A stretch of 64,000 nt of DNA from AWTP1-13 sp963775835 (GCA_963775835.1 CAVZKV010000026.1:310001-374000), one strand, 5' to 3'; counted from the first letter of the stretch, positions 1-8,984 are shown. A program made the numbers and translations. The notes: generated from the letters alone by a model not told the origin.

Positions 1-144
1 AATCAATCGCAACTGCAAATGCCGAACGGGCATCACCAATTTTCTACCAGAACGCCGTGTGAGAAAACGGTTGAGATTTGGAATATTTTAAGCCATTCAA
101 TCTACGTGGTGCGACAGCGACGGACTTCAGGGGAATATACAATT

Positions 145-459
145 ATGGCCAAAGACCTGGACAAAATGTCCTTCAAAGAGCTGCAGGAACTCGAGTTGAA
201 GTTGAAGAAAGCCAAAGCGAGCGCAGAGGATCGGACACGCGCTGAAGTTCGCAGCAAGGTGGAAGCTCTGATCGCCAGCGCGGGTTTTAAGGTGAGCGAG
301 ATCTTCGGCGGGCGCGGCGGAAAAGGGCGTACCGTGGCTGCCAAGTATGCCAATCCGGATGATCCGTCCGAAACTTGGACCGGGCGTGGCCGCAAACCCA
401 GGTGGCTTGCCGCCAAACTAAAGGGCGGCGACCGCATTGAAAAATTTTTGATCAAATAA
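145..459 (+). CDS. H-NS family nucleoid-associated protein (HvrA-like)
   Basis: A 104-residue DNA-binding protein of the H-NS/HvrA type, expected to coat and silence AT-rich DNA. The N-terminal half is a charged helical oligomerisation region (KELQELELKLKKAKASAED). The C-terminal end has the hallmark DNA-binding motif TWTGRGRKPRWL around residues 77-88. I chose the ATG at 145 because homology-like sequence begins there (MAKDLDKMSFKEL) and the upstream in-frame extension to 19 looks like leader. The upstream 140 bases are visibly AT-richer than the rest of the window, as is common before hns-like genes. It is convergent with polA. Length matches the family (about 100-135 residues). Confidence 0.88.
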   Translation: MAKDLDKMSFKELQELELKLKKAKASAEDRTRAEVRSKVEALIASAGFKVSEIFGGRGGKGRTVAAKYANPDDPSETWTGRGRKPRWLAAKLKGGDRIEKFLIK

Positions 460-471
460 ATGCCACGTCGG

Positions 472-497
472 CTGGCAATCGTGGCGGTCGTTGCCAG
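472..497. terminator. Weak inverted repeat between hns-like gene and polA
   Basis: CTGGCAA at 472-478 pairs perfectly with TTGCCAG at 491-497 across a 12-base loop, in the 105-base gap between two convergent genes. The position suits a bidirectional terminator. There is no T-run on either side and the stem is only 7 bp, so this is tentative. Confidence 0.25.
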
Positions 498-564
498 ACG
501 CCGCCCGCGATGCGCCGCCGGTGGGCAAGAGAAGAGGTGGGGGAAGAACGGCGGCGCCGCGCTC

Positions 565-3500
565 CTAGTGGGCGGCTTCCCAGTTGTCGGCCGCCTTTGC
601 ATCAACGTGGATCGGCACACGCAGGCGAACCGCGGGTTCGGCCGCCTTTTCCATGACGCGTGCAATGGTTTGCAGGGCGCTCTCGACCTCAGCCTCTTTC
701 GCCTCAAACACCAGCTCGTCGTGGACCTGTAGCAGCATTCGCACAGAGGCAAGCTGGGCGGCCTCGAGCGCGCTTGGCATGCGGATCATGGCACGCCGGA
801 TGATATCGGCGGCCGAACCCTGGATCGGGGCATTGATGGCTGCCCGTTCCAGGAAGCCGCGCATCGATGGGTTCTTGGTATTGATCTCGGGGTAATGTAC
901 CCGCCGACCGAAAATAGTTTCAACAAAGCCGCGCTGGCGCGCAAGCGATTTCATACTGTCCATGTAGTCGCGAATCCCGGGGAACCGCTTGAAATAGGTA
1001 GCTATATATTCGCCGGCCTCCTGCTTGGAAATGCCAAGCTGGGCGGCGAGGCCAAACGCCGAGATACCGTATATTATTCCGAAATTGATCGCCTTGGCGC
1101 GGCGCCGCACGTCGGCGGGCATGCCTTGTACGGGGACACCGAACATTTCCGACGCCGTCATGGCGTGGATATCGAGGCCGTCGCTGAACGCGCGCGTCAG
1201 TTGCGGAATGTCGGCAATATGGGCTAGCACGCGCAACTCGATCTGACTGTAGTCGGCCGAGATAAGCTTGTGACCGCGCTCGGCGATAAAAGCCGTACGG
1301 ATTTCCCGCCCTTCCTTGGTGCGGATGGGAATGTTCTGCAGATTGGGATCGGTGGAGGCCAAGCGGCCGGTCGTCGTCGAAGCCAGCGCGTAGCTCGTGT
1401 GGATGCGGCCGGTGTCGGGATTGATGTGCTGAGGCAGGGAGTCGGTGTAGGTCGACATCAACTTGGTGAGTTGCCGCCATTCCAGCATTACATTGATGAG
1501 CTTGCGCGCATGCTCCGGCAAGTCTTCGCGGGCGGCGAGGTCGTCGAGCAGGCCGGCGCGCGTTTCCCATTGCCCGGTCTTGGTCTTGCGGCCGCCCGGC
1601 AGCTTGAGATTGTCGAAGAGGAATTCACCCAACTGCCGCGCCGAAGCCAAGTTGAATTTGTGGCCGGCCAGGGTATAGATCTCCTCCTCGAGGCGGGCGA
1701 CGCGTTGTGCGAAGGTGGAACTCAGGCGTGACAGGATGCTTCGGTCAACCTTGACGCCGGCTCGTTCCATCTCGCCCAGGACGCGCACCATCGGTCGCTC
1801 CAGCGTCTCGTAGACGGCCGTCATGCGCTCGGCGACCAGCCGAGGCTTGAGCACCATCCACAAGCGCAAGGTGACGTCGGCATCCTCGCCCGCATATTCG
1901 GTGGCCTTGTCGAGGGGCACCTGGGCGAAGGTCTTGTCGGACTTTTTGGCCCCGGGGGCGTGTTGCAGCACCTCGCTGAAGGGGATGCACGTATGGCCGA
2001 GATGGCGCTCGGCCAATTCATCCATGCCGTGGTTACCGCGACCGCCGTCGAGGGCATAGGAAAGCAGCAGCGTATCGTCCAGGGGAGCGAGCGCGATGCC
2101 GTGCTGGGCCAGCACGACGCAATCGTATTTGAGGTTCTGGCCGATCTTGAGGACAGATGCATCCTCCAGCAACGGGCGCAAAACGCTCAAGGCGTCACCG
2201 ATGTGGACCTGTTTCAGCGCGCCTTCCCCGAAATCGAAGGCACCGCTGGCGGGCCGATGTCCGATCGGCACGTAACAGGCCTTACCCGGTGTCACCGCCA
2301 TCGAGAAGCCAACGAATTCGGCCCGCATCGGATCGAGACTCGTGGTTTCAATATCGAAGGCGAACCGGCCGGCTGCACGCGCTTCGGCGATCCACCCTTC
2401 GAGGCTGGCGAGATCGGTCACGGTTTCGTATGTGCTGCGCTCGATTTTGACGCTTGCGGCTTGGCGGGCGACCGCGGCCTTGGCGCTTGGCGTCCAGGCG
2501 CCGGGCGCCATTGGCCTTCCGGCGAGCTTGCTGCGTTCTTGCGCAACCGCCTCGGCGGTGCGGCCCGGGCTCGCGGCCGGCGTGCGTTGCGCCGGCGGAG
2601 GGGCGGCCGCACCGAGGCCCTCGGCAATGCGCTTGGTCAGCGTTGCGAATTCCATTTCCCGCAAGAAAGCCAACAAGCGCTGGGCGTCGGGATCGCGGAC
2701 ACCCAGCTGTTCCGGCGTGACCTCGAGCTCGACATCGTCCTTCAGCTTTACCAGATCGTAGGAGAGGCGGGCCTGGATGGCGTACTCCGTCAGGCGCTCG
2801 CGGCGCTTCGGTTGTTTGATTTCGGCCGCGCGGCTCAGCAATGTCTCGAGGTCGCCATATTCATTGATCAGCTCGGCGGCAGTTTTAACCCCAATACCTG
2901 GCACGCCGGGCACGTTGTCGATCGAATCTCCAGCCAGCGCCTGCACGTCGATGACCCGCTCGGGCGACACCCCGAAACGCTCGCGTACCTCGTCGGGGCC
3001 GATGCTGCGATTTTTCATGGTGTCCAGCATCGAAATGCCGGGGCGCACCAACTGCATGAGGTCCTTGTCAGAGGACACGATCGTAACATCGCCACCACTC
3101 TCGATTGTGCGCATGGCGTAGGTGGCAATCAAATCGTCCGCTTCGAAGCCGTATTGTTCGACGCAGGCAATATTGAACGCCTTGACGGCGTCGCGGATCA
3201 GCGGAAATTGCGGCACAAGCTCTTCCGGCGCCGGCGGACGGTGCGCCTTGTAGTCCTTGTAGATCTCGTTACGGAAGGTCTTTTCGCTCGCGTCGAAAAT
3301 GACGGCAATATGCGTGGGGCCGCTCGATTTGCGCGCGTCCTGCAGCAATTTCCACAACATGCCGCAGAAGCCATGCACGGCGCCGACGGGCCGTCCGTCC
3401 GATGGGCGCGTGAGCGGAGGCAGGGCGTGGAAAGCCCGGAAAATGTAGCCCGAGCCGTCGATCAGGTAGACTTGGCTGCCCTTGATGATCGGGACAGGTT

Positions 3501-3570
3501 CGCCGGCCGGGACCGAGCAGAGGGCGGCGCGTCGGTGGGACTTGTCATGCCTGGTGGATTGAGTGGCCAT
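565..3570 (-). CDS. polA: DNA polymerase I
   Basis: Full-length Pol I of about 1001 residues for Okazaki fragment processing and repair synthesis. The N-terminal 5'-3' exonuclease domain (about residues 30-320) starts with YLIDGSGYIFRAFHALPP. The 3'-5' exonuclease domain keeps the catalytic motif FDIETTSLD, so proofreading is probably active. The polymerase domain has motif A (DYSQIELRVLAH), motif B (RRRAKAINFGIIYG) and motif C (VHDELVFE). I chose the ATG at 3570 (MATQSTRHDK) over an upstream start at 3633 because the extra 21 residues do not resemble the family. The gene stands alone, convergent with the hns-like gene. Nothing is truncated. Confidence 0.97.
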   Translation of the reverse strand: MATQSTRHDKSHRRAALCSVPAGEPVPIIKGSQVYLIDGSGYIFRAFHALPPLTRPSDGRPVGAVHGFCGMLWKLLQDARKSSGPTHIAVIFDASEKTFRNEIYKDYKAHRPPAPEELVPQFPLIRDAVKAFNIACVEQYGFEADDLIATYAMRTIESGGDVTIVSSDKDLMQLVRPGISMLDTMKNRSIGPDEVRERFGVSPERVIDVQALAGDSIDNVPGVPGIGVKTAAELINEYGDLETLLSRAAEIKQPKRRERLTEYAIQARLSYDLVKLKDDVELEVTPEQLGVRDPDAQRLLAFLREMEFATLTKRIAEGLGAAAPPPAQRTPAASPGRTAEAVAQERSKLAGRPMAPGAWTPSAKAAVARQAASVKIERSTYETVTDLASLEGWIAEARAAGRFAFDIETTSLDPMRAEFVGFSMAVTPGKACYVPIGHRPASGAFDFGEGALKQVHIGDALSVLRPLLEDASVLKIGQNLKYDCVVLAQHGIALAPLDDTLLLSYALDGGRGNHGMDELAERHLGHTCIPFSEVLQHAPGAKKSDKTFAQVPLDKATEYAGEDADVTLRLWMVLKPRLVAERMTAVYETLERPMVRVLGEMERAGVKVDRSILSRLSSTFAQRVARLEEEIYTLAGHKFNLASARQLGEFLFDNLKLPGGRKTKTGQWETRAGLLDDLAAREDLPEHARKLINVMLEWRQLTKLMSTYTDSLPQHINPDTGRIHTSYALASTTTGRLASTDPNLQNIPIRTKEGREIRTAFIAERGHKLISADYSQIELRVLAHIADIPQLTRAFSDGLDIHAMTASEMFGVPVQGMPADVRRRAKAINFGIIYGISAFGLAAQLGISKQEAGEYIATYFKRFPGIRDYMDSMKSLARQRGFVETIFGRRVHYPEINTKNPSMRGFLERAAINAPIQGSAADIIRRAMIRMPSALEAAQLASVRMLLQVHDELVFEAKEAEVESALQTIARVMEKAAEPAVRLRVPIHVDAKAADNWEAAH

Positions 3571-3675
3571 GCTGCGCACTATAGTTGGACAGGACGGATT
3601 GTCAGCCAAGAAGACGGTGCCGAACGACGCCACACCGGGACGCAGGCTGGCGGCGAGGTCCCGCCGAGATCGCTT

Positions 3676-4152
3676 TCATGGTCGCCGGGCGTGCGGGAAG
3701 CTGTCCACAGAAGCAAAATAAGGCTTGATATCGACGAGGGGCGTGCCGTCGACGCAATCGATGCGGCGCACCACCAGCGTGGCCCCGTCGATCTTGAGAA
3801 GTTCGACGGTCGCCAGCGCGATGGGATTGGGGCGTACCGGTGAACGCAGGGCAAACGTGCCGCGCGGGTGACCCAGATGGGCCGGCACCTGCTGGACAAG
3901 GTCGCGCCGCGCCTCGTGCATCCAATAGAGGAGATGAATGTGGCTATAGTGCTCAAGATCCTTCAGCGCGAGCGCGTAGCGCGGCTCAAGTTCGACTTGG
4001 CCAACGGCGTCTGATTGAGCACTGTTCTTCGGGCAATCGTCGCGGGTTTTGAAGGGCGTACGAATGCGACCGATGAAATAAACCCCTGCATCGTAGGCTT
4101 CGGGCAGTGAGATGATTATCTCGCCCGATCGTATTTGGCTTGCGTCGGCCAT
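3676..4152 (-). CDS. TrmO/TsaA-like protein (tRNA t6A37 N6-methyltransferase family)
   Basis: A 158-residue single-domain TsaA-like beta-barrel protein. In characterised members (E. coli TrmO) this domain uses S-adenosylmethionine to N6-methylate t6A37 of threonine tRNAs. Visible family motifs are FIGRIRTPFKTRDDCPKN near residue 26, LEHYSHIHLLYWMHEA near residue 66, and RGTFALRSPVRPNPIALA near residue 100. I set the start at the ATG at 4152. A longer reading to 4299 would run antisense into the tRNA gene. It is divergent from tRNA-Arg, with the tRNA promoter in between. Many alphaproteobacterial copies are one-domain like this, so exact activity is inferred from family. Confidence 0.85.
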   Translation of the reverse strand: MADASQIRSGEIIISLPEAYDAGVYFIGRIRTPFKTRDDCPKNSAQSDAVGQVELEPRYALALKDLEHYSHIHLLYWMHEARRDLVQQVPAHLGHPRGTFALRSPVRPNPIALATVELLKIDGATLVVRRIDCVDGTPLVDIKPYFASVDSFPHARRP

Positions 4153-4210
4153 TCCGAAACTCCCGCCACCGATCCATCGAGACACGGATTGCGGCAAGCT
4201 TTTGGGACGT

Positions 4211-4239
4211 TTGCGGCCGGCGGTCAAATGCGCTATCAC
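4211..4239 (+). promoter_or_regulatory. Probable sigma-70 type promoter of tRNA-Arg
   Basis: TTGCGG at 4211-4216 and TATCAC at 4234-4239 are separated by 17 bases, and the mature tRNA begins 10 bases downstream at 4249. Spacing and position are what a housekeeping promoter for a short tRNA leader would show. Box matches are partial. Confidence 0.45.
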
Positions 4240-4248
4240 CGACCCAAC

Positions 4249-4325
4249 GCACCCGTAGCTCAGCTGGATAGAGTGTCGCCCTCCGAAGGCGAAGGTCACA
4301 GGTTCGAATCCTGTCGGGTGCGCCA
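4249..4325 (+). tRNA. tRNA-Arg (anticodon CCG)
   Basis: A 77-base cloverleaf with the CCA end encoded. The acceptor stem is GCACCCG paired with CGGGTGC, followed by discriminator G and CCA. The D-arm contains GCTCAGCTGGATAGAGT. The anticodon stem TCGCC/GGCGA encloses the loop CTCCGAA, giving anticodon CCG, which reads the arginine codon CGG. The T-arm is ACAGG-TTCGAAT-CCTGT. Single copy in the window. Confidence 0.97.
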
Positions 4326-4626
4326 GCCCTCACCTATGTCTCGGGCCGCTCATCTGCCGTTCACAAACATAGGGGAACGCCAGCAATATTTTGATCGCCT
4401 CGCGAATTCAGACGGTTGCGCGCCCTGGTCTTGGGCGCCGCCGAAGCACCTCTGTGGGTGCCCAACGGCAAACCCGGCCTTGCGATAGGTTGGTCAAAAT
4501 AACCCCCCGACACCGGCCTCGGGCGAGCCCGCTTGGAAAATCCCCACGTTTGCCAGGGGGCACCGGCGTGGGCAGACCCGGCTCCGCTGGCTGCCGCACC
4601 CAGTTTGCTGCTGGACGGATGCTGCC
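4326..4626. other. Gap after tRNA-Arg, no gene seen
   Basis: About 300 bases between the tRNA and the end of the convergent 88-residue gene. Short open frames exist on both strands, but none has a ribosome-binding site, family resemblance or sensible composition. No clear hairpin with a T-run follows the tRNA. Confidence 0.5.
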
Positions 4627-4893
4627 TCAGCGGCGAGACCCGGCTGGCCCGTCCTTATAGTCGAGCGCCATCCTTTCCAGCGCCGCCCGTTTCAACACCG
4701 CCGCGTTGCGACTTTCCTCGTTGGCAATCGACAGCAAGGCGCTCGCCAGTTGCAGACGCGCCGCCTCAACCTCCACCGCATCACGGCCGAAGTTGCCAGC
4801 GATCTCCTGCCAAGCCGTATCAAATGCCTGCCCAATGGCCTTGAGGGCTTCGGGTCCAAAGGAACAGCCATCGATCAGCTGCCGGGCCTTCAA
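4627..4893 (-). CDS. Small conserved-looking hypothetical protein
   Basis: An 88-residue soluble protein with a mainly helical composition: CSFGPEALKAIGQAFDTAW near the start, then a long helix rich in Ala, Leu and Glu. This opening (PEAL.AIG.AFD.AW..I) resembles small uncharacterised proteins I associate with Rhizobiales genomes. I know no function. It is divergent from the phasin-like gene across 467 bases. No membrane segment or signal peptide is present. Confidence 0.6.
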   Translation of the reverse strand: MKARQLIDGCSFGPEALKAIGQAFDTAWQEIAGNFGRDAVEVEAARLQLASALLSIANEESRNAAVLKRAALERMALDYKDGPAGSRR

Positions 4894-5360
4894 AACGAGT
4901 TTGCGCCACGCCTGCGCCCAAGCTTGAAGTATAGGGGCCTAACGAGCTCCGTCAATTGTCGCAAATCGAGCGTTTACAGGGACGTCGTCCAGCCGCCACT
5001 TGGCTCCCATGTCGTCGCCGGACGGGGTTGTCGTTCCTGCCAGCGCGCCGACAGCCTGGCGAAGACGAGCGCCAGCTCAGTAATGAGATGCCGCATTCTT
5101 CACTGGCTCGGCCCTCATTGGCTCTCGGCGCTCCTCGCGGGCGGCCTGGGGGCGGCGCGTCTCGGCGCAGATGGCCCGCGCAATACGACAGCTTCGTGAC
5201 CAAGCCGGCGCGCAAGGCTGCTCATCTTCTCGTGCTCCTCATGGCTCCTCATGTTCCTCAGCTCGTGAAATGCAAAACTCAGTGTTCCCACGGATGTACC
5301 TCGGTGGAACGGCTCTATAAGCAGGCCATGAGCCACTACCAGCCATGAGGAGCGTTCGCC
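4894..5360. other. Divergent intergenic region holding the phasin-like gene leader
   Basis: 467 bases between two divergent genes. No convincing protein is seen, although several GC-driven open frames cross it. Its right end holds a doubled GCTCCTCATG at 5234-5253 and a complementary CATGAGGAGC at 5344-5353, listed separately. A six-codon minicistron (MSHYQP) runs from 5328 to 5348. Confidence 0.45.
5234..5353 (+). promoter_or_regulatory. Leader with tandem anti-Shine-Dalgarno copies
   Basis: GCTCCTCATG occurs twice in tandem (5234-5243 and 5244-5253). Its exact complement CATGAGGAGC lies at 5344-5353 and contains the Shine-Dalgarno GAGGAG (5347-5352) of the gene starting at 5361. With the first copy the match extends to 11 bases (5234-5244 with 5343-5353). 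If transcribed together, either copy could sequester the ribosome-binding site. Function is inference only. Confidence 0.4.
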
Positions 5361-5849
5361 ATGATGTCTGCCTCCGAAATTCGCAACTTCACGTGGTTGA
5401 ACGGTGAGGCGCGCCACGCGGTAATGGATGCGTTCAACGCGGTTTCGCAGTGGCGCGATGAGATCTCCCGTGCCAACGATCGCTACCTCACCAACGTTCT
5501 CGATCAGGTGGCCGCGGCGCAGCGCGCACAAGGCTGGCCGAATAGCGTCACCGTTGCGACGCGCGAGCATCTGCTACAAGCCTCCAAGGTTCAGACGCAG
5601 ATGATCGACCAGCTCATGGCCGACTGGGAGCAACAGCTGAAGTCCCGGGGCGCCGCGCCGGCCCCGTCGATGTCGCGCAGGCCGTCGGTAGCAAACCCGG
5701 TGGCGGAGATGATGCGCCTCGGCGAAATGACGCTCACTCCGTTCAAGATCTGGTTGAATGCCGCAGAGGCGTGGCAGCGCAGCTGGGCAGAAGCGCTGCG
5801 AACCACCACGGATACCCAGCAGGCCCCACCGATCAAAAAAGCCGCCTGA
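5361..5849 (+). CDS. Phasin-like hypothetical protein
   Basis: 162 residues, amphipathic and mostly helical, with no signal or membrane segment. The central helix and a C-terminal aromatic patch (IWLNAAEAWQRSWAEAL) are typical of phasins, which coat polyhydroxybutyrate granules, but the match is by character rather than a diagnostic motif. A Pro/Ser/Arg-rich linker lies at about 95-112, and a basic tail (IKKAA) ends the protein. The start at 5361 has GAGGAG 8 bases upstream. A second ATG follows at once. The next genes encode a patatin hydrolase and a GntP permease, which supports a polyester-storage link. An unrelated small protein is still possible. Confidence 0.6.
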   Translation: MMSASEIRNFTWLNGEARHAVMDAFNAVSQWRDEISRANDRYLTNVLDQVAAAQRAQGWPNSVTVATREHLLQASKVQTQMIDQLMADWEQQLKSRGAAPAPSMSRRPSVANPVAEMMRLGEMTLTPFKIWLNAAEAWQRSWAEALRTTTDTQQAPPIKKAA

Positions 5850-6143
5850 AGGCTGCGCGCTAACAACAATGGCTTCGGCGCACACCTTGCAGGGCACCGG
5901 CGGACCAGGACGCAGACGGCAAACCTCGCAACGACGGCAGGCAAGGTGGCGTTTGCTCACGCCGCCCGATTGGAGCCGGAGCGGCGCTGATCATCGGCGC
6001 GCAACGCAGCTAGCCGGCTCGACCGATTTGCTCCCGGCTCCCCAGTCGCCATCTGGCGTGCGCCTCAGGGCTCACCGGCAGCCCTTCTCTCGCATTGCCT
6101 ACCGGCTGGGGCGGTGGCCAAAAAGGTGCGCTAGCGATTGCTC

Positions 6144-7178
6144 ATGCCTGACAAGACCCACAATGGACGCCCCTTGTTGATCGATCTTGCCCTGCAAGGC
6201 GGGGGCTCGCACGGCGCCTTCACCTGGGGGGTACTCGACCGCCTGTTGGAGGAAGCGCAATTGCGCATCGAAGCCATCTCCGGCACGTCGGCCGGGGCGA
6301 TGAACGCCGCGGTGCTTGCCCACGGCTGGATCGAAGGCGAGGCCGCGGGGGCACGCGCGGCCCTCGATGCCTACTGGGATCGCGTGGCAACCGCTGCCGC
6401 CTTTAGCCCCCTGCAGCGAACGCCGCTCGATCGGCTGTTCGGGCGTTGGTCGCTCGACAATTCCCCGGTATTCATCGCCCTTGATCTCATGTCGCGTGTT
6501 TTCTCGCCCTATGACCTCAACCCCCACGGCTTCAATCCACTCACGCACATTTTGCGCGAAAGCATCGCCTTCGAGCGCCTGGCGCGGTCGCCCATCAAGC
6601 TGTTCATCACGGCAACGAGCGTTCGCACCGGCCGCGGCCGCATCTTTCGCAACGCGGAACTGACGCCGGATGTCTTGTTGGCCTCGGCCTGTTTGCCAAC
6701 CATGTTCCAAGCCATAGAGATCGATGGGGAACCCTACTGGGACGGCGGCTTTGCCGGTAACCCGACGATTACGCCGTTGATTCGTGAAAGTGACGCGCAA
6801 GACACAATCCTGATACAGATCAATCCGCGTGAACGTCCCGGCACGCCGCGCTCGGCTGCCGAAATCCTCAATCGGCTGAACGAGGTCTCCTTCAACGCGA
6901 CGCTGATGAAGGAGCTGCGCATGATCGCTCTGATGCGCCAGGTGGCCGACCCCGGCTCCGGCGAAGGCAGGCGTTGGTCGCAGATGCGCATGCACCGCAT
7001 TACCACCGAGCTGATGACCGATCTGGGTTATTCGTCCAAGTTGAACGGCGAACGCGACTTCCTTTGGATGCTGCGCGAAGATGGCAGGCGAGCAGCCGAC
7101 GCTTTTCTTGAGCAACACGCAGGCGATCTTGGCCAACGCTCGACCGCCGATATCGATGTGCTGCTGGCAGAGTGCTGA
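6144..7178 (+). CDS. Patatin-like serine hydrolase (possible intracellular PHB depolymerase or lipase)
   Basis: 344 residues with the patatin fold. The oxyanion glycine loop is GGGSHG at residues 19-24. The nucleophile elbow is GTSAG with Ser49. The catalytic Asp motif is DGGFAGNP near residue 195. It has no signal peptide, so it acts in the cytoplasm. The C-terminal extension (ELMTDLGYSSKLNGERDF) is the kind found in alphaproteobacterial patatins often encoded beside hydroxybutyrate genes. Substrate cannot be read from sequence. Here the phasin-like gene lies upstream and a GntP permease starts 3 bases after its stop, pointing to 3-hydroxybutyrate polyester. Start: first ATG (6144) just inside a possible TTG at 6138. 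Confidence 0.88.
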   Translation: MPDKTHNGRPLLIDLALQGGGSHGAFTWGVLDRLLEEAQLRIEAISGTSAGAMNAAVLAHGWIEGEAAGARAALDAYWDRVATAAAFSPLQRTPLDRLFGRWSLDNSPVFIALDLMSRVFSPYDLNPHGFNPLTHILRESIAFERLARSPIKLFITATSVRTGRGRIFRNAELTPDVLLASACLPTMFQAIEIDGEPYWDGGFAGNPTITPLIRESDAQDTILIQINPRERPGTPRSAAEILNRLNEVSFNATLMKELRMIALMRQVADPGSGEGRRWSQMRMHRITTELMTDLGYSSKLNGERDFLWMLREDGRRAADAFLEQHAGDLGQRSTADIDVLLAEC

Positions 7179-7181
7179 GTC

Positions 7182-8636
7182 ATGGATCTGCTGGGGATCC
7201 TGGGCGCGCTCGGATTGCTGATTTGGCTCGCCTTTCGGGGGTGGAGCGTGCTGCTTCTGGCGCCGGTCGCCGCGCTGGTTGCCGCGGCCGCGGCCGGCGA
7301 GCCGCTGCTCGCGCATTGGACGCAGACCTTCATGGGCAGCGCCGCCGAATTCCTGGCGCAGTTCTTTCCGCTGTTTCTGCTCGGGGCGCTGTTCGGCAAG
7401 CTGATGGAAGACAGCGGATCCGTGCAGGCGATCGCCAGCTTCATGACCGAAAAACTTGGGACGCATCGGGCGATGTTGGCCGTCACCCTAGCCGGCGCAA
7501 TGGTCACCTATGGAGGCGTCAGCCTGTTCGTGGCGTTTTTCGTGCTTGCCCCTATGGCGCAAACTTTGTTCCGAGCCGCCAACATTCCCAGCCGCCTAAT
7601 ACCGGCGGCCATCGTTTTGGGTACCTCAACCTTCACGATGTCCGCACTCCCGGGAACGCCGGCGATCCAGAACGCGATCCCGATGCCGTTCTTTGGCACC
7701 ACACCCTTCGCCGCGCCAGGTCTTGGCATCATCGCTTCGCTTGTCATTTTAGCCTTCGGACTTTGGTGGCTTTGGCGCGCGCAGAGCGCGGCGCACCGGG
7801 CAGGCGAGGGTTATGGGCCCGATCCCGACGGTGCGAGCGGGCGGGCTGCCGACAATGAATTCGTTCGCGAGCGTGCTACCGCTGCGCGCGAATTCGATCC
7901 GGCAGAAATCCAACGGGGATATCGCAGCGAGACCACCCCTTCGATCATCAGGGCGGTGCTCCCCCTTGGCGTGGTTGTCAGTATCAATTTGCTGATGTCC
8001 CTCGCCGTCTTGCCGCGGCTGGACCTGTCCTATCTCGCCAGAGAGGAGTGGGGAGCGACTTCCCTGTCGGCGGTGGGTGGCGTGTGGTCAGTCGTCGTAG
8101 CTTTGGCGACCGCCGTCGTCACCGTCATTGCCGTTAATTGGTCTCGATTGCCGGCTTTGCGTCAAAGCATGGATGCCGGCGCCAACGCCTCCGTGCTACC
8201 GGCTTTCAGCGTGGCTAGTCTAGTTGGTTTCGGCGCGGTTGTCGCCGCCTTGCCCGGCTTCGCCGTCGTGAGCCAGTGGGTGCTTTCGATCGGCGGCGGT
8301 CCGCTGGTCTCCCTAGCCGTTGCAACCAATGTGCTGGCGGCTCTGACCGGATCGGCCTCCGGCGGCATGACGATTGCCCTCGATGCGCTCGGAGCGACCT
8401 ATATGAGGATTGCCGCTGAAGCGGGCATTGAGCCTGCGCTTTTGCACCGCGTGGCCACAATCGCGGCCGGCACGCTCGACAGCCTACCCCACAACGGCGC
8501 GGTGGTCAGCCTTCTCGCCGTTTGCGGATTGACCCATCGCCAAAGCTATTTCGACATGGCCGTTGTCGGGATTCTCGGCGCCATTCTGGCGTTGCTCGCC
8601 GTCATACTGTTGGGTTCGGCATTCGGCTCATTCTGA
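7182..8636 (+). CDS. GntP-family permease (gluconate or 3-hydroxybutyrate type)
   Basis: 484 residues with about 12 hydrophobic segments, an inner-membrane proton symporter of the GntP family. Family-like stretches include the long hydrophobic N-terminus, GTSTFTMSALPGTPAIQNAIP near residue 148 (conserved permease core), and a C-terminal GTLDSLPHNGAVVSLL loop. A hydrophilic loop (about residues 200-245) splits the protein. Some GntP members are annotated as D-beta-hydroxybutyrate permeases. Coupling to the patatin gene (3-base gap) makes hydroxybutyrate the more attractive substrate than gluconate here, but this is inference. Confidence 0.88.
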   Translation: MDLLGILGALGLLIWLAFRGWSVLLLAPVAALVAAAAAGEPLLAHWTQTFMGSAAEFLAQFFPLFLLGALFGKLMEDSGSVQAIASFMTEKLGTHRAMLAVTLAGAMVTYGGVSLFVAFFVLAPMAQTLFRAANIPSRLIPAAIVLGTSTFTMSALPGTPAIQNAIPMPFFGTTPFAAPGLGIIASLVILAFGLWWLWRAQSAAHRAGEGYGPDPDGASGRAADNEFVRERATAAREFDPAEIQRGYRSETTPSIIRAVLPLGVVVSINLLMSLAVLPRLDLSYLAREEWGATSLSAVGGVWSVVVALATAVVTVIAVNWSRLPALRQSMDAGANASVLPAFSVASLVGFGAVVAALPGFAVVSQWVLSIGGGPLVSLAVATNVLAALTGSASGGMTIALDALGATYMRIAAEAGIEPALLHRVATIAAGTLDSLPHNGAVVSLLAVCGLTHRQSYFDMAVVGILGAILALLAVILLGSAFGSF

Positions 8637-8984
8637 GAGCTAGCAATGATTTCCCTGGCGGCGTTATGCTGCGCGCGCTTTTGGCATCAAGGCCCCACAG
8701 CGATGCCGCCGGTTCGATGGGCCGATCGCCAATTCTTACGGTCAAATACGCGGTATTGAAATTTCAGTTGCAATTTCCCAACCGCCAATGCCGTGGACGC
8801 GTCAGCGGCAACACTCTCCTGCACGCGACCGGCATTGCTGTGGCTTCGCGCTGAGCCGGCTCGACGCCGAAAATCTCCCGACCGTGCAGACTTGGCGTAC
8901 CATTGGGTGTCTGATGGCTGATGCGGGCAGGACCCTGACACGCATTTCGTGAACCTCGAAGAGCGGCGCTGTTGCATTGAGTTG
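8637..8984. other. Convergent gap, no gene seen
   Basis: 348 bases between the ends of the GntP permease and the tandem MrpD gene. Short frames on both strands lack ribosome-binding sites and protein-like composition. No strong terminator hairpin is obvious. Confidence 0.5.

Noticed and set aside
1960..3843. 627-codon open frame on the plus strand antisense to polA
   Set aside because: It lies wholly opposite the intact polA motifs and over the TrmO-like start. Its residue composition is that of a GC-rich complement with no family motif or ribosome-binding site.
5880..5960. Possible repeat shared with the segment near 23990
   Set aside because: Both contain GCAAACCTC(G/A)CAAC and nearby CAGGCA, but the likeness fades within about 30 bases and can be chance.
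6099..7466. 455-codon antisense frame over the patatin and GntP genes
   Set aside because: The plus strand has clear GGGSHG, GTSAG and DGG motifs and family-length proteins. The antisense frame shows only Arg/Gln/Gly-rich sequence.
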